Assembly (NCBI GenBank): GCA_012523775.1
Contig: JAAYTK010000015.1
Location: 19,063 to 83,062, forward strand
Reading direction: 5' to 3'
Origin: Clostridiales bacterium
GTDB lineage: Bacteria > Bacillota > Clostridia > Lachnospirales > Lachnospiraceae
DNA length: 64,000 bases
Position numbers and translations under genes: made by a program
The notes under the pieces: generated by a model
Told to the model about the DNA's origin: nothing
Database searches by the model: none
What the model saw: only the letters and a program-made list of their open reading frames with translations
Shown: piece by piece, positions 19,478 to 27,849 of the stretch
Position numbering within the stretch: the stretch's first letter is position 1
Layout: each line of letters begins with the position of its first letter

Positions 19478-19930
19478 TCAACTATCAAGTATCTTCTTTA
19501 ATTCATTCATAAATGTGTTAACATCTTTGAACTCACGATATACAGAAGCAAATCTGACATATGCAACAGGATCCAAATCCTTTAATTTATCCATTAGGAT
19601 TTCGCCTATAACATGGCTTGGTATTTCCTTCTCCTCTCTATTGAAGATTATTGTTTCAACCTCATCAACCAACGCTGTAATCTGTTCAATGGATATAGGC
19701 CTTTTATGACAGGAGCGAAATACTCCGGCTTCGATTTTTGCTCGGTCATACTGCTCACGATTATTGTCCTTCTTAATTACAACAAGAGGGATGGACTCAA
19801 TCTTTTCGTATGTAGTGAATCTTCGGTTGCAGTCGTCACACTGTCTTCTTCTTCGGATAGAGGTGTTATCATCGGCAGGTCTTGAATCAATAACTCTGGT
19901 ATTGTCTTTGCTACAAAATGGACATTTCAT
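19478..19930 (-). CDS. nrdR: Transcriptional repressor NrdR
   Basis: NrdR represses ribonucleotide reductase genes by sensing ATP/dATP. The 150-residue protein has the N-terminal zinc ribbon with CxxC pairs (MKCPFCSKDNT and QCDDCNRRF) and then the ATP-cone domain beginning VVIKKDNNREQYDRAKI. Length is typical. GGGAGG lies 9 bases upstream of the ATG. It has its own promoter and is downstream of ylmC on the same strand. No nrd gene is in the window. Confidence 0.96.
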   Translation of the reverse strand: MKCPFCSKDNTRVIDSRPADDNTSIRRRRQCDDCNRRFTTYEKIESIPLVVIKKDNNREQYDRAKIEAGVFRSCHKRPISIEQITALVDEVETIIFNREEKEIPSHVIGEILMDKLKDLDPVAYVRFASVYREFKDVNTFMNELKKILDS

Positions 19931-19998
19931 AGTAAAAATCCTCCCAATTTATCTTAAACTCATACGTAATAAATATATACATAATATACTATAAATTG

Positions 19999-20027
19999 AT
20001 TATATTTGAGTTTTATCATATGGTCAA
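19999..20027 (-). promoter_or_regulatory. Strong sigma-A promoter for nrdR
   Basis: Read on the minus strand: TTGACC (20027-20022), 17 bases, TATAAT (20004-19999). The match is 5 of 6 and 6 of 6 with ideal spacing, and gives a leader of about 60 bases before the nrdR ATG at 19930. Confidence 0.75.
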
Positions 20028-20047
20028 GATAATATTTGGAAAAAGTC

Positions 20048-20305
20048 TTAATCGCATTTTCTAAGACATTTTTCCGTATCCACGTCTACTAGTATAATAT
20101 CGATTCCGATCTGTTTAATATCACAGCTTTTGATAATATATTCATGGTCTCTTCCGAGGATACCAAATATTCTACATGGACCGGGGACTATGATATGGGT
20201 GATGCACCCGGTACATATATCGAATTCGATATCACATACATATCCCAATCTACGGCAATCCCTACAGTTGATTACTTCCTTTTCCCGTAATTCGAATAAT
20301 CGCAT
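20048..20305 (-). CDS. YlmC/YmxH family PRC-barrel sporulation protein
   Basis: An 85-residue protein with the family pattern MRLFELREKEVINCRDCRRLGYVCDI, then IVPGPCRIFGILGRDHEYII and a C-terminal DIKQIGIDIILVDV. This is the PRC-barrel family YlmC/YmxH of spore-forming Firmicutes; the molecular role is not established. ATG at 20305 is preferred over an in-frame TTG at 20311 because GGGAGG sits 6 bases upstream. The five cysteines are notable for so small a cytosolic protein. It is divergent from comM across a 196-base gap. Confidence 0.88.
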   Translation of the reverse strand: MRLFELREKEVINCRDCRRLGYVCDIEFDICTGCITHIIVPGPCRIFGILGRDHEYIIKSCDIKQIGIDIILVDVDTEKCLRKCD

Positions 20306-20355
20306 ATACAACCTCCCTTCCGATTAAGGCTGCAGTTTTTTATGATACTTAATAC

Positions 20356-20373
20356 ATTATATGCCCATATAAT
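20356..20373. promoter_or_regulatory. Perfect palindrome in the ylmC-comM divergent region
   Basis: ATTATATG, a CC centre, then CATATAAT: two 8-base arms in perfect dyad symmetry. On the minus strand it includes CATATAAT, close to a sporulation-type -10 (CATACAAT) for ylmC. It could be an operator, or a promoter element that is symmetric by chance. Confidence 0.35.
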
Positions 20374-20417
20374 CATATAGTCCCGAAACACCATTACATT
20401 AATATATAACAAATTTA

Positions 20418-20446
20418 TTGCATTAATTTACAAATATTGCTATAAT
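20418..20446 (+). promoter_or_regulatory. Candidate sigma-A promoter for comM
   Basis: TTGCAT (20418-20423), 17 bases, TATAAT (20441-20446). The -10 is perfect and the -35 keeps only TTG. The 5' leader of about 50 bases has an inverted repeat (TTCATTG and CAATGAA, about 20466-20488) just before the ribosome binding site AAAGGAG, which might limit translation. Confidence 0.5.
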
Positions 20447-20501
20447 TACCGTAGCAAATGATTCCTTCATTGTGAGAGAGGCAATGAAAGGAGCATATTA
20501 A

Positions 20502-22037
20502 ATGTTCAGTAAGGCATACAGTGCGGTAATCAATGGGATTAACGGACTAATTGTTAGTGTTGAAGCAGATGTAAGCGACGGGCTTCCCTTATTTGATATG
20601 GTGGGACTGCTTAACTCTGAAGTCAAGGAGGCCAGAGAAAGAGTACGGATAGCATTAAAGAATTCAGGCTATAAGCTGCCACCCAAGCGGATTACCGTCA
20701 ATCTGTCTCCTGCGGATATCAGAAAGGAAGGAACAGTATTTGATTTGCCTGTGGCTATCGCAATACTAACGGCTTTCGGTTATATTCTTGAAGAAAACAT
20801 CAAAACAACACTGATTATAGGTGAATTGAGTCTGAACGGTAGAGTTCAAAAGGTAAACGGAGTCCTTCCCCTCGTATATGCCGCCAGACAGGCGGGTTTT
20901 TCAAGGTGTATAGTACCAAAGGATAATGCCCGGGAGGGAGCAGTGGTCAGCGGAATAATGACATATGGTGTAAGCAGCCTGAAGGAGGCTGTCGAGCTGC
21001 TTAATGATATTGACGGTAAGCAGCCGGATATAGTGGATGTTGCCAGACTGTTTAATGAACCTATATCCGAGCATGATGTGGATTTTTCCGAGGTTGCCGG
21101 ACAATATACAGTGAAAAGAGCTATAGAGATAGCCGTATCGGGCATGCATAATATTCTGATGATCGGCCCTCCGGGCTCGGGGAAGACTATGCTGGCCAGA
21201 AGAATCCCTACAATTATGCCGGAGCTATCCTTTGAAGAAAGCATGGAGATATCTAAGATATATAGTATTGCCGGGTTATTGGATAACAGAGCACTTATAA
21301 CAAGAAGACCGTTTCGATCTCCTCACCATAGCATAACCTGTACTGCCCTGGTAGGAGGCGGAATCATACCAAAGCCCGGTGAAATCAGTTTGGCACATCT
21401 TGGAGTCCTGTTCTTGGACGAGCTTCCCGAATTTAATAAAAATACTATAGAGGTACTGAGGCAACCCTTAGAGGAAAAGTCGGTTACAATATCCAGGCTT
21501 AATGCTACCATTCGTTATCCTGCCGGGTTCATGCTGGTAGCCTCTATGAACCCGTGCTCCTGTGGCTACTTTCCTGACCGAAATAAATGTAACTGCTCAA
21601 TCCCCATGGTTAAGCGTTATCTTGGTAAGATATCCAAGCCTTTGCTCGACAGATTTGATATCTGTATAGAAGCAATGCAGATTGATTACAAAGAGCTGCA
21701 AAAAAAGAGTAAAAATGAGACCTCCAAAGTTATCAGAGAGCGGATATATAGGGCACGACAAATGCAGACTGAGCGTTATAGGAATCAGGATATATGGTTT
21801 AACAGCCAGTTAACACCGGGAAATATAAGAAAGTACTGCAAGCTGGAATCGAAGGAGCAAGCATTACTCGAACAGGCATTTACGAGGATGAATCTGTCGG
21901 TTAGGGCATATCATAGGATACTCATGGTGGCCCGTACCATTGCGGATTTGGATATGAGTGACAGGATAACCACTAAGCATATCAGTGAGGCGGTTTGCTA
22001 TAGAAGTATTGACTGTAAGTACTGGGGAGAAATATAA
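20502..22037 (+). CDS. comM: ComM/YifB family Mg-chelatase-like AAA+ ATPase
   Basis: A 511-residue protein with an N-terminal ChlI-like domain (about 1-180), a central AAA+ core with Walker A GPPGSGKTML and a Walker B-like FLDELPEF, and a C-terminal domain. In naturally competent bacteria, ComM is a hexameric helicase that promotes branch migration during integration of transformed DNA. It is also widely kept in species not known to be competent. The dprA gene follows 21 bases later, which supports a DNA recombination role here. The CxC-rich stretch PCSCGYFPDRNKCNCS is normal for the family. Confidence 0.93.
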   Translation: MFSKAYSAVINGINGLIVSVEADVSDGLPLFDMVGLLNSEVKEARERVRIALKNSGYKLPPKRITVNLSPADIRKEGTVFDLPVAIAILTAFGYILEENIKTTLIIGELSLNGRVQKVNGVLPLVYAARQAGFSRCIVPKDNAREGAVVSGIMTYGVSSLKEAVELLNDIDGKQPDIVDVARLFNEPISEHDVDFSEVAGQYTVKRAIEIAVSGMHNILMIGPPGSGKTMLARRIPTIMPELSFEESMEISKIYSIAGLLDNRALITRRPFRSPHHSITCTALVGGGIIPKPGEISLAHLGVLFLDELPEFNKNTIEVLRQPLEEKSVTISRLNATIRYPAGFMLVASMNPCSCGYFPDRNKCNCSIPMVKRYLGKISKPLLDRFDICIEAMQIDYKELQKKSKNETSKVIRERIYRARQMQTERYRNQDIWFNSQLTPGNIRKYCKLESKEQALLEQAFTRMNLSVRAYHRILMVARTIADLDMSDRITTKHISEAVCYRSIDCKYWGEI

Positions 22038-22058
22038 AAATTAATAAGTGAGGGTAAG

Positions 22059-23180
22059 ATGAATATTGATTATAATAATGATATATATAAATATTGGATA
22101 GGGAGCATACAATATCTAAAATATAATAAAATAAAAGCATTGATAGATTATTTTGGAGGCTTGGAAGAGGCGTATTCATCATCCTATCGTGCTATGGAGG
22201 TTATGGCAAAAGATTATGCAAAAGACGGGATAATATTTACCGAATGCGATTTGGAGAAGATTTCGGCAGCTAAGAACATTGATAATATTAAAAAGAAACT
22301 GGAATACCTTACGAATCATGGCATTAAGTTTATTACGATGCTGGATTCGCTTTATCCGGATAAGCTAAGACATATATATGATCCTCCGTTTCTTCTATAT
22401 TATAAAGGAAATTATTTTTCTGAAAATAAGAAGGTATTATCCATAGTCGGGGCAAGGGAATGCTCTGTATATGGTAGGGAGACCGCGAAACACTTGGCAT
22501 GTGAGGTGGCAAGAGAAGATATAATTATATTGAGCGGGCTTGCCAGAGGAATTGACTCTTATGCTCACATGGGAGCTTTGCATGCAGACGGTACTACCTA
22601 TGGGATAATGGGCTGCGGTATAGATATATGTTATCCTGCTGAGAACATAAGCCTGTATATGGATATACAGATAAAAGGCGGAATCATATCGGAATACGGA
22701 CCCGGTATAAAGCCCTTGGCTCACCATTTTCCCATGCGTAACAGGATTATAAGTGCTCTCAGCGACGGTATACTGGTTATAGAAGCCAGAGAAAAGAGCG
22801 GCTCGCTTATTACGGTGGATATGGGTCTGGACCAGGGAAAGAATATATATGCTGTTCCGGGAAGGATTACAGATAAGCTTAGCGGAGGCTGTAATAATCT
22901 TATCAAGATGGGTGCAAAAGTTGTCACCACTGCGCAGGATATATTGGAGGATTTTATTGATTATATGCCGTCAGAATTCGGTCAAAGAGTGTTTACGAAC
23001 ATACTTAATGATGATGAGAAGGCAATATATGAGCTAATTAGTGTTTCACCTAAGTATTTAGATGAACTTATAGAAACGACCGGGCTGGAAATGGGTAAGC
23101 TTATGGAGCATCTGTTAAGTTTAGAGTTAAAGAATTTAATATCTCAGCCCGTGAAGAATTACTATATGAAAAAAGGTTGA
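22059..23180 (+). CDS. dprA: DNA-processing protein DprA (Smf)
   Basis: DprA loads RecA on incoming single-stranded DNA in transformation. The 373-residue protein has the N-terminal SAM-like extension, the Rossmann-fold core (VGARECSVYGRETA, SGLARGIDSYAH, GIMGCGIDICYPAEN, PMRNRIISALSDGILVIEA) and a C-terminal winged-helix-like segment starting near residue 310. Length is normal. It lies between comM and topA, a conserved order in clostridia and bacilli. The ribosome binding site (GAGGGT) is moderate. Confidence 0.95.
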   Translation: MNIDYNNDIYKYWIGSIQYLKYNKIKALIDYFGGLEEAYSSSYRAMEVMAKDYAKDGIIFTECDLEKISAAKNIDNIKKKLEYLTNHGIKFITMLDSLYPDKLRHIYDPPFLLYYKGNYFSENKKVLSIVGARECSVYGRETAKHLACEVAREDIIILSGLARGIDSYAHMGALHADGTTYGIMGCGIDICYPAENISLYMDIQIKGGIISEYGPGIKPLAHHFPMRNRIISALSDGILVIEAREKSGSLITVDMGLDQGKNIYAVPGRITDKLSGGCNNLIKMGAKVVTTAQDILEDFIDYMPSEFGQRVFTNILNDDEKAIYELISVSPKYLDELIETTGLEMGKLMEHLLSLELKNLISQPVKNYYMKKG

Positions 23181-23204
23181 TAAAAGAAAAAATATAATAT
23201 ATAC

Positions 23205-23233
23205 TTGCAAGGCTTTTAAAAATAGTGTATGCT
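23205..23233 (+). promoter_or_regulatory. Candidate sigma-A promoter for topA
   Basis: TTGCAA (23205-23210), 17 bases, TATGCT (23228-23233), in the 100-base gap between dprA and topA. Both boxes are 4 of 6. It gives a leader of about 40 bases. Confidence 0.4.
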
Positions 23234-23280
23234 TGTTTAAGCTTTGGCACAGGAATTTAACATAGAAGAGGAGTTTGAAT

Positions 23281-25362
23281 ATGCCAAAATATCTTGTGAT
23301 TGTAGAATCGCCGGCAAAAGCGAAAACCATAAAAAAGTTCTTAGGCACTAATTATGAGGTCCTGGCATCTAACGGTCATGTCAGAGACCTACCAAAAAGC
23401 CAGCTCGGTATAGATATTGAGAATGATTATGAGCCAAAATATATAACCATACGAGGGAAAGGAGAATTACTTGCCAAGCTTCGGAAAGAAGTAAAGAAAG
23501 CTGACAAAGTGTTTCTTGCTACCGACCCGGACCGAGAGGGAGAAGCTATATCCTGGCATCTGTCCCAAACCCTTAAACTGGATAATAATAAAGCAAATAG
23601 AATTGTATTTAATGAGATTACGAAAAATGCGATTAAATCATCTATCAAGGAAGCCAGGAAGCTGGATATGAATCTGATAGATGCTCAACAGGCAAGGCGG
23701 GTACTGGACCGTATGGTGGGATATTCCATAAGCCCCCTGTTATGGAGCAAGATTAAAAGGGGCTTAAGTGCGGGTAGAGTTCAGTCAGTAGCCCTTAGAA
23801 TAATATGTGACAGAGAAGAAGAGATTAATTCCTTTATTCCGGAGGAATACTGGAACATCGAAGCCGAATTTACCTTAGATGGAAAGAAGAAACCTCTGGT
23901 AGCAAAATATATCGGTAAGAATAAGAGTAAGGAAGAGATTACTACTGAAGAAGAGGCAACCGCAATAGTTAATGATCTGGAGAATGCCAAATTTGTTATC
24001 AGGGAGATAAAGAGGGGAGAAAGAATAAGAAAATCTCCTCAACCCTTCACCACCAGTACTCTTCAACAGGAAGCGGCTAAGGCACTTAACTTTTCTACCA
24101 AGAAGACCATGCAGCTGGCACAGCAGCTATATGAGGGTATTAGTATAAAGGGGCATGGAAGTGTTGGTCTTATAACCTACCTGCGTACAGATTCCGTGCG
24201 TATCAGTGATGAGGCAGATAAGGCTGCCAAGGAATATATAGGCGATGTATACGGTAAGGAATATGTAGCTTCAGAAGTAAATCAGAATCGTAACGGTAAA
24301 AGAGTTCAGGACGCTCATGAGGCGATCCGTCCTACCAGTGTAAGTTTTCATCCGAGTGAGATAAAGGATTCATTATCCAGAGATCAGTATCGTCTGTATC
24401 AGCTTATATGGAAACGGTTTGTGGCCAGCAGGATGCAGCCGGCAAGATATGAAACGACTTCAATCAGAATAGAGGGTAATGGTCATTGGTTTGCCACCTC
24501 GGCGTCAAAGCTTTTATTCGAGGGCTTCTTAAGTGTGTATCAGCCCGAGGATGAAAAAGAGGAAATATTGGCAACCTATGAGACCTTGAACGAGGGAGAT
24601 ATACTTAAGCTAAGTGCTCTTAATAAGAGTCAGCATTTTACCCAGCCTCCCGCTCATTTTACAGAGGCGTCCTTGGTAAAGACCTTAGAAGAGCTTGGAA
24701 TCGGAAGACCCAGTACCTATTCACCGACTATCAGTACAATAATAGCCAGAAGATATGTTATTAAGGAGAATAAGAATCTCTATACCACTGAGCTTGGAGA
24801 AGCAGTGAACGATATATTGGTGAAAGCGTTTCCAAGTATTGTGGATGTTAATTTTACAGCCAACATGGAGTCATTGTTAGACAGTGTTGAGGACGGAGTC
24901 GTTGCTTGGAAGACCATCGTAAAGAATTTTTACCCTGATCTTATGGAGGCGGTAAATAATGCCCATGAACAGCTTAACAAGATTCATATAGCCGATGAGG
25001 TCAGCGATGAAATATGTGAACTGTGTGGCAGGAACATGGTTATCAAATATGGTCCCCATGGTAAATTCCTGGGTTGTCCCGGCTTTCCGGACTGTAGAAA
25101 TACCAAACCTTATCTTGAGAAAATAGGTGTCGAATGTCCGTCCTGTGGAGGAGACATAGTTATCAGAAAAACTAAGAAGGGAAGAAGATACTTCGGATGC
25201 AGCAATCATCCGGACTGCAGTTTCATGACCTGGCAGAAGCCTTCGAACCATAATTGTTCAAAATGTGGCAGTATATTGCTTGAGAAGGGAAATAAGCTGG
25301 TATGCAGCAGTGAAACCTGCGGTTATGTAACCACGGATACGGATACTAAAATTGACCAATAA
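23281..25362 (+). CDS. topA: DNA topoisomerase I (type IA)
   Basis: TopA relaxes negative supercoils by single-strand passage. The 693-residue protein has the N-terminal Toprim domain (VIVESPAKAKTI, TDPDREGEAISWHL), the catalytic tyrosine Y300 in LITYLRTDSVRIS, and three C-terminal zinc ribbons: CELCGRN/CPGFPDC, CPSCGGD/CSNHPDC and CSKCGS/CSSETC. ATG 23281 is preferred over an in-frame TTG at 23275 because GAGGAG is 7 bases upstream. Ordinary length. Confidence 0.97.
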   Translation: MPKYLVIVESPAKAKTIKKFLGTNYEVLASNGHVRDLPKSQLGIDIENDYEPKYITIRGKGELLAKLRKEVKKADKVFLATDPDREGEAISWHLSQTLKLDNNKANRIVFNEITKNAIKSSIKEARKLDMNLIDAQQARRVLDRMVGYSISPLLWSKIKRGLSAGRVQSVALRIICDREEEINSFIPEEYWNIEAEFTLDGKKKPLVAKYIGKNKSKEEITTEEEATAIVNDLENAKFVIREIKRGERIRKSPQPFTTSTLQQEAAKALNFSTKKTMQLAQQLYEGISIKGHGSVGLITYLRTDSVRISDEADKAAKEYIGDVYGKEYVASEVNQNRNGKRVQDAHEAIRPTSVSFHPSEIKDSLSRDQYRLYQLIWKRFVASRMQPARYETTSIRIEGNGHWFATSASKLLFEGFLSVYQPEDEKEEILATYETLNEGDILKLSALNKSQHFTQPPAHFTEASLVKTLEELGIGRPSTYSPTISTIIARRYVIKENKNLYTTELGEAVNDILVKAFPSIVDVNFTANMESLLDSVEDGVVAWKTIVKNFYPDLMEAVNNAHEQLNKIHIADEVSDEICELCGRNMVIKYGPHGKFLGCPGFPDCRNTKPYLEKIGVECPSCGGDIVIRKTKKGRRYFGCSNHPDCSFMTWQKPSNHNCSKCGSILLEKGNKLVCSSETCGYVTTDTDTKIDQ

Positions 25363-25472
25363 TTCTGTTAGTTTTGCATTATTTTGAATTTATCTTATTT
25401 ATTAATAATACAAAATTGGATAAAAAAATTGAAAATAATCTAAAAATGTGCGTCAAAACATCAAAAAAGGTA

Positions 25473-25501
25473 TTGTTTTTAAAAATAATATATGATAAAA
25501 T
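25473..25501 (+). promoter_or_regulatory. Candidate sigma-A promoter for codY
   Basis: TTGTTT (25473-25478), 17 bases, TAAAAT (25496-25501). Transcription would begin near 25508, the first base of the hairpin at 25508-25541, leaving a leader of about 110 bases. The upstream part of the gap is very AT-rich, and I could not assign a CodY box with confidence. Confidence 0.45.
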
Positions 25502-25507
25502 GAAAAA

Positions 25508-25541
25508 GGTAATACAATTAGAAAAATTCTAATGTATTACC
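25508..25541 (+). other. Hairpin at the 5' end of the codY transcript
   Basis: GGTAATACAATTAGAA, AAA loop, then TTCTAATGTATTACC: a stem of about 15 pairs with a single bulged A, followed by TTATTTAG. It lies 146 bases after the topA stop and starts at the predicted codY +1. It is either a weak topA terminator or a 5' structure on the codY mRNA. Confidence 0.6.
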
Positions 25542-25617
25542 TTATTTAGTCGACATATTCAATCAAATCTATTAGGGTTAATAGGGTTAATATGGTGAAA
25601 AGTGGAGGAACTGATTA

Positions 25618-26388
25618 ATGAGTGTACAATTGCTTGATAAAACCAGGAAGATAAACAATCTTCTTCATAACAACAATTCGCACAAGGTTGTATTCAATGA
25701 CATCTGTGTTGTACTAAGTGATATACTAGAGTCCAATGTCTTGGTTATCAGTAAAAAAGGCAAGGTTTTAGGCATTAAGAACAGAGCGGATATAATCGAG
25801 ATAAAAGAGTTGATTAAGGATGCGGTTGGAAGGTATATTGACACATTATTAAATGAAAGACTCCTTAATATATTATCAACAAAAGAGAATGTGAACCTTA
25901 GCACTCTTGGATTTGAATTTGAAGGACTAGATGACTACAAGGCTATAATAACACCGATTGATATAGCCGGAGAAAGATTAGGGACATTATTTATATACAG
26001 GGCAAGTCAGTCATACAATTTGGACGATATAATTTTAAGCGAATATGGCACAACGGTAGTCGGTCTTGAAATGATGCGTTCGGTCAATGAAGAGAATGCC
26101 GAAGAAAACCGCAAGATTCAGATAGTAAAATCCGCCATAAGTACCCTGTCATTTTCCGAGCTTGAGGCGATTCAGCATATATTTAATGAATTAAAAGGAA
26201 ACGAAGGAATATTGGTGGCCAGTAGAATTGCCGACAGGGTGGGAATCACCCGATCAGTTATAGTAAATGCTTTACGAAAGTTTGAAAGCGCCGGTGTGAT
26301 TGAATCCAGATCGTCGGGTATGAAGGGAACGTATATTAAAGTACTAAATGATGTTGTGTTCGATGAATTAAAGAACCTAGACAAATAA
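25618..26388 (+). CDS. codY: GTP- and branched-chain-amino-acid-sensing repressor CodY
   Basis: CodY is the global nutritional repressor of low-GC Firmicutes, binding DNA when isoleucine, leucine or valine and GTP are plentiful. The 256-residue protein has the N-terminal GAF effector domain (about 1-155) and a C-terminal winged helix-turn-helix (ASRIADRVGITRSVIVNALRKFESAG). GTGGAGG precedes the ATG. It sits immediately before the flagellar cluster, as in Bacillus subtilis, where CodY represses fla/che. The clpQY-xerC genes that precede codY in Bacillus are absent. A terminator follows, so readthrough into flgB is limited. Confidence 0.96.
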   Translation: MSVQLLDKTRKINNLLHNNNSHKVVFNDICVVLSDILESNVLVISKKGKVLGIKNRADIIEIKELIKDAVGRYIDTLLNERLLNILSTKENVNLSTLGFEFEGLDDYKAIITPIDIAGERLGTLFIYRASQSYNLDDIILSEYGTTVVGLEMMRSVNEENAEENRKIQIVKSAISTLSFSELEAIQHIFNELKGNEGILVASRIADRVGITRSVIVNALRKFESAGVIESRSSGMKGTYIKVLNDVVFDELKNLDK

Positions 26389-26405
26389 ATATTATATTAG
26401 CACAC

Positions 26406-26441
26406 AAAAGGATTTGTGGGAGGCTCCCATAAATCCTTTTT
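26406..26441 (+). terminator. Rho-independent terminator after codY
   Basis: AAAAGGATTTGTGGGA (26406-26421), GGC loop, TCCCATAAATCCTTTT (26425-26440), ending in a T-run. There is one G-U pair in a 16-pair stem. It separates codY from the flagellar operon. Confidence 0.9.
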
Positions 26442-26523
26442 CAAAATTATATAAAATATACAAAAAAATGATGACAACAACCTACAATATGTGGTACTAT
26501 TCTACTATATTATCAAATATATC

Positions 26524-26551
26524 TTGTGTTTTTCGATTTATTTATTATAAT
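26524..26551 (+). promoter_or_regulatory. Possible sigma-A promoter of the flagellar operon
   Basis: TTGTGT (26524-26529), 16 bases, TATAAT (26546-26551). The -10 is perfect, but transcription would start only about one base before the ribosome binding site GGGAGGAG, leaving a leader of about 14 bases. Plausible but unusual; the true promoter may lie further upstream in the 26442-26523 stretch. Confidence 0.3.
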
Positions 26552-26571
26552 TATTATAGGGAGGAGTACAT

Positions 26572-26964
26572 ATGTTAGGATCTAATGCTTTCAATTATAT
26601 AAATGTCCTTAAGAAAGCGGCAGATGCCAGCTGGAAGAGGAACGAAATACTCTCGAATAATATAGCAAATGTAGATACACCCGGGTATAAGAGGAAGGAT
26701 GTTCAGTTTGAGTCCTATTTGATGGGGGCTCTTACCGGTGACGGTTCATTGGACAAGCGTGTTGCAAATCTACGCATGGATACCTTAAATGCCAGGGTTT
26801 ATACGGATAATGCCAATCTGAGCTATCGCTTGGACGGCAATAATGTCGATATAGATACTGAAACGGCTAACTTAGCTGAAAACCAAATACGTTATTATGC
26901 GCTGATGGATTCTATGACGCAGGAATTTAATCGGCTTAAAATGGTGCTACAAAATACAAAATAA
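26572..26964 (+). CDS. flgB: Flagellar proximal rod protein FlgB
   Basis: A 130-residue rod protein, exported by the flagellar type III system and placed at the base of the rod. The N-terminal flagellar rod motif is AADASWKRNEILSNNIANVDTPGYKRKDVQFE, carrying the NIANVDTPGYK signature. The C-terminal helix is LAENQIRYYALMDSMTQEFNRLK. It opens the fla/che run with an AGGAG site 6 bases before ATG, and flgC follows after 49 bases. Confidence 0.96.
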   Translation: MLGSNAFNYINVLKKAADASWKRNEILSNNIANVDTPGYKRKDVQFESYLMGALTGDGSLDKRVANLRMDTLNARVYTDNANLSYRLDGNNVDIDTETANLAENQIRYYALMDSMTQEFNRLKMVLQNTK

Positions 26965-27013
26965 CCTATAGTTCTAAATAGTTTTATTGAGAAACTTTAA
27001 TAGGAGGAATGGT

Positions 27014-27448
27014 ATGTCAGCATTTACGGGAATGAATATAAGTGCCAGCGGCATGACTGCCCAAAGGCTGCGAATGGATATTATTTCACAGAATATAGCC
27101 AATGTAAATACAACCCGGGATGAGAACGGAAGGCCATATCGTAGAAAAGCAGTGGTATTTTCAGAGAAGGATGCCACTCCGTTTCAAGAGGTGTTTATGA
27201 GGACGGCAGGGGTCATCGGCAACGGTGTTAAGGTAACCAGAATAATCGAGGACAATAAGCCTATGCGTAAGGTTTATGACCCGACTCATCCGGATGCTGA
27301 TGACGATGGATATGTAACCTATCCAAATGTTAATATTGTCCAGGAAATGACGGACTTAATTGATGCAAGCAGATCCTACGAAGCCAATGTTACTGCCTTT
27401 AATGCCACAAAGAACATGGCCTTAAAGGGATTGGAAGTAGGTAAATAA
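27014..27448 (+). CDS. flgC: Flagellar proximal rod protein FlgC
   Basis: A 144-residue rod protein with the motif [25 protein letters not shown] near its start and the C-terminal helix segment [27 protein letters not shown] typical of FlgC. ATG 27014 is chosen over an upstream in-frame TTG (26987) because TAGGAGG lies 6 bases upstream and the protein then begins like other FlgC sequences ([18 protein letters not shown]). Confidence 0.96.
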   Translation: MSAFTGMNISASGMTAQRLRMDIISQNIANVNTTRDENGRPYRRKAVVFSEKDATPFQEVFMRTAGVIGNGVKVTRIIEDNKPMRKVYDPTHPDADDDGYVTYPNVNIVQEMTDLIDASRSYEANVTAFNATKNMALKGLEVGK

Positions 27449-27480
27449 GTAGCATAAGGTCTTAGGAGGAATGATAAGCC

Positions 27481-27807
27481 ATGAATTTAACGAGTCTGGG
27501 CAATGTGGGCAATTTAGGTAAAATAAATGAACTTAGTAAGGGCTTGCAGTCTGCGGGTGGGGTTAAGGAGAACAGAAATGCGGCCTTTGAAACCTTATTT
27601 GATGCTGCAGCTAAGTTGATTGAGGATACAAATCGTTATACCAATGAAGCAGAGGAAGCCGAAGTTGCTTTTTCATTAGGTCTTATGGATAATACCCACG
27701 ACCTGCAGATAGCACAGCAAAAGGCAAACCTGGCACTGCAATATACTATTGCGGTTCGTAACCATGTTTTAGATGCTTACAAGGAAATCATGAATCTCCA
27801 GTTTTAG
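27481..27807 (+). CDS. fliE: Flagellar hook-basal body protein FliE
   Basis: A 108-residue adaptor that joins the MS ring to the rod. The C-terminal half carries the family pattern AEVAFSLGLMDNTHDLQIAQQKANLALQYTIAVRNHVLDAYKEIMNLQ. The N-terminus is short and variable, as expected. AGGAGG is 11 bases before the ATG, a little long. Confidence 0.94.
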   Translation: MNLTSLGNVGNLGKINELSKGLQSAGGVKENRNAAFETLFDAAAKLIEDTNRYTNEAEEAEVAFSLGLMDNTHDLQIAQQKANLALQYTIAVRNHVLDAYKEIMNLQF

Positions 27808-27849
27808 AGTGTTTGACTAATTTTTAGATAAATCTTAGGAGTAGGTATA

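Noticed and set aside
19422..19994. Three overlapping plus-strand open frames across nrdR
   Set aside because: All are antisense to a clear NrdR zinc-ribbon and ATP-cone gene that has its own ribosome binding site and promoter.
25573..25592. TAGGGTTAATAGGGTTAATA telomere-like direct repeat upstream of codY
   Set aside because: Only two short copies in AT-rich sequence just ahead of a ribosome binding site; likely chance.
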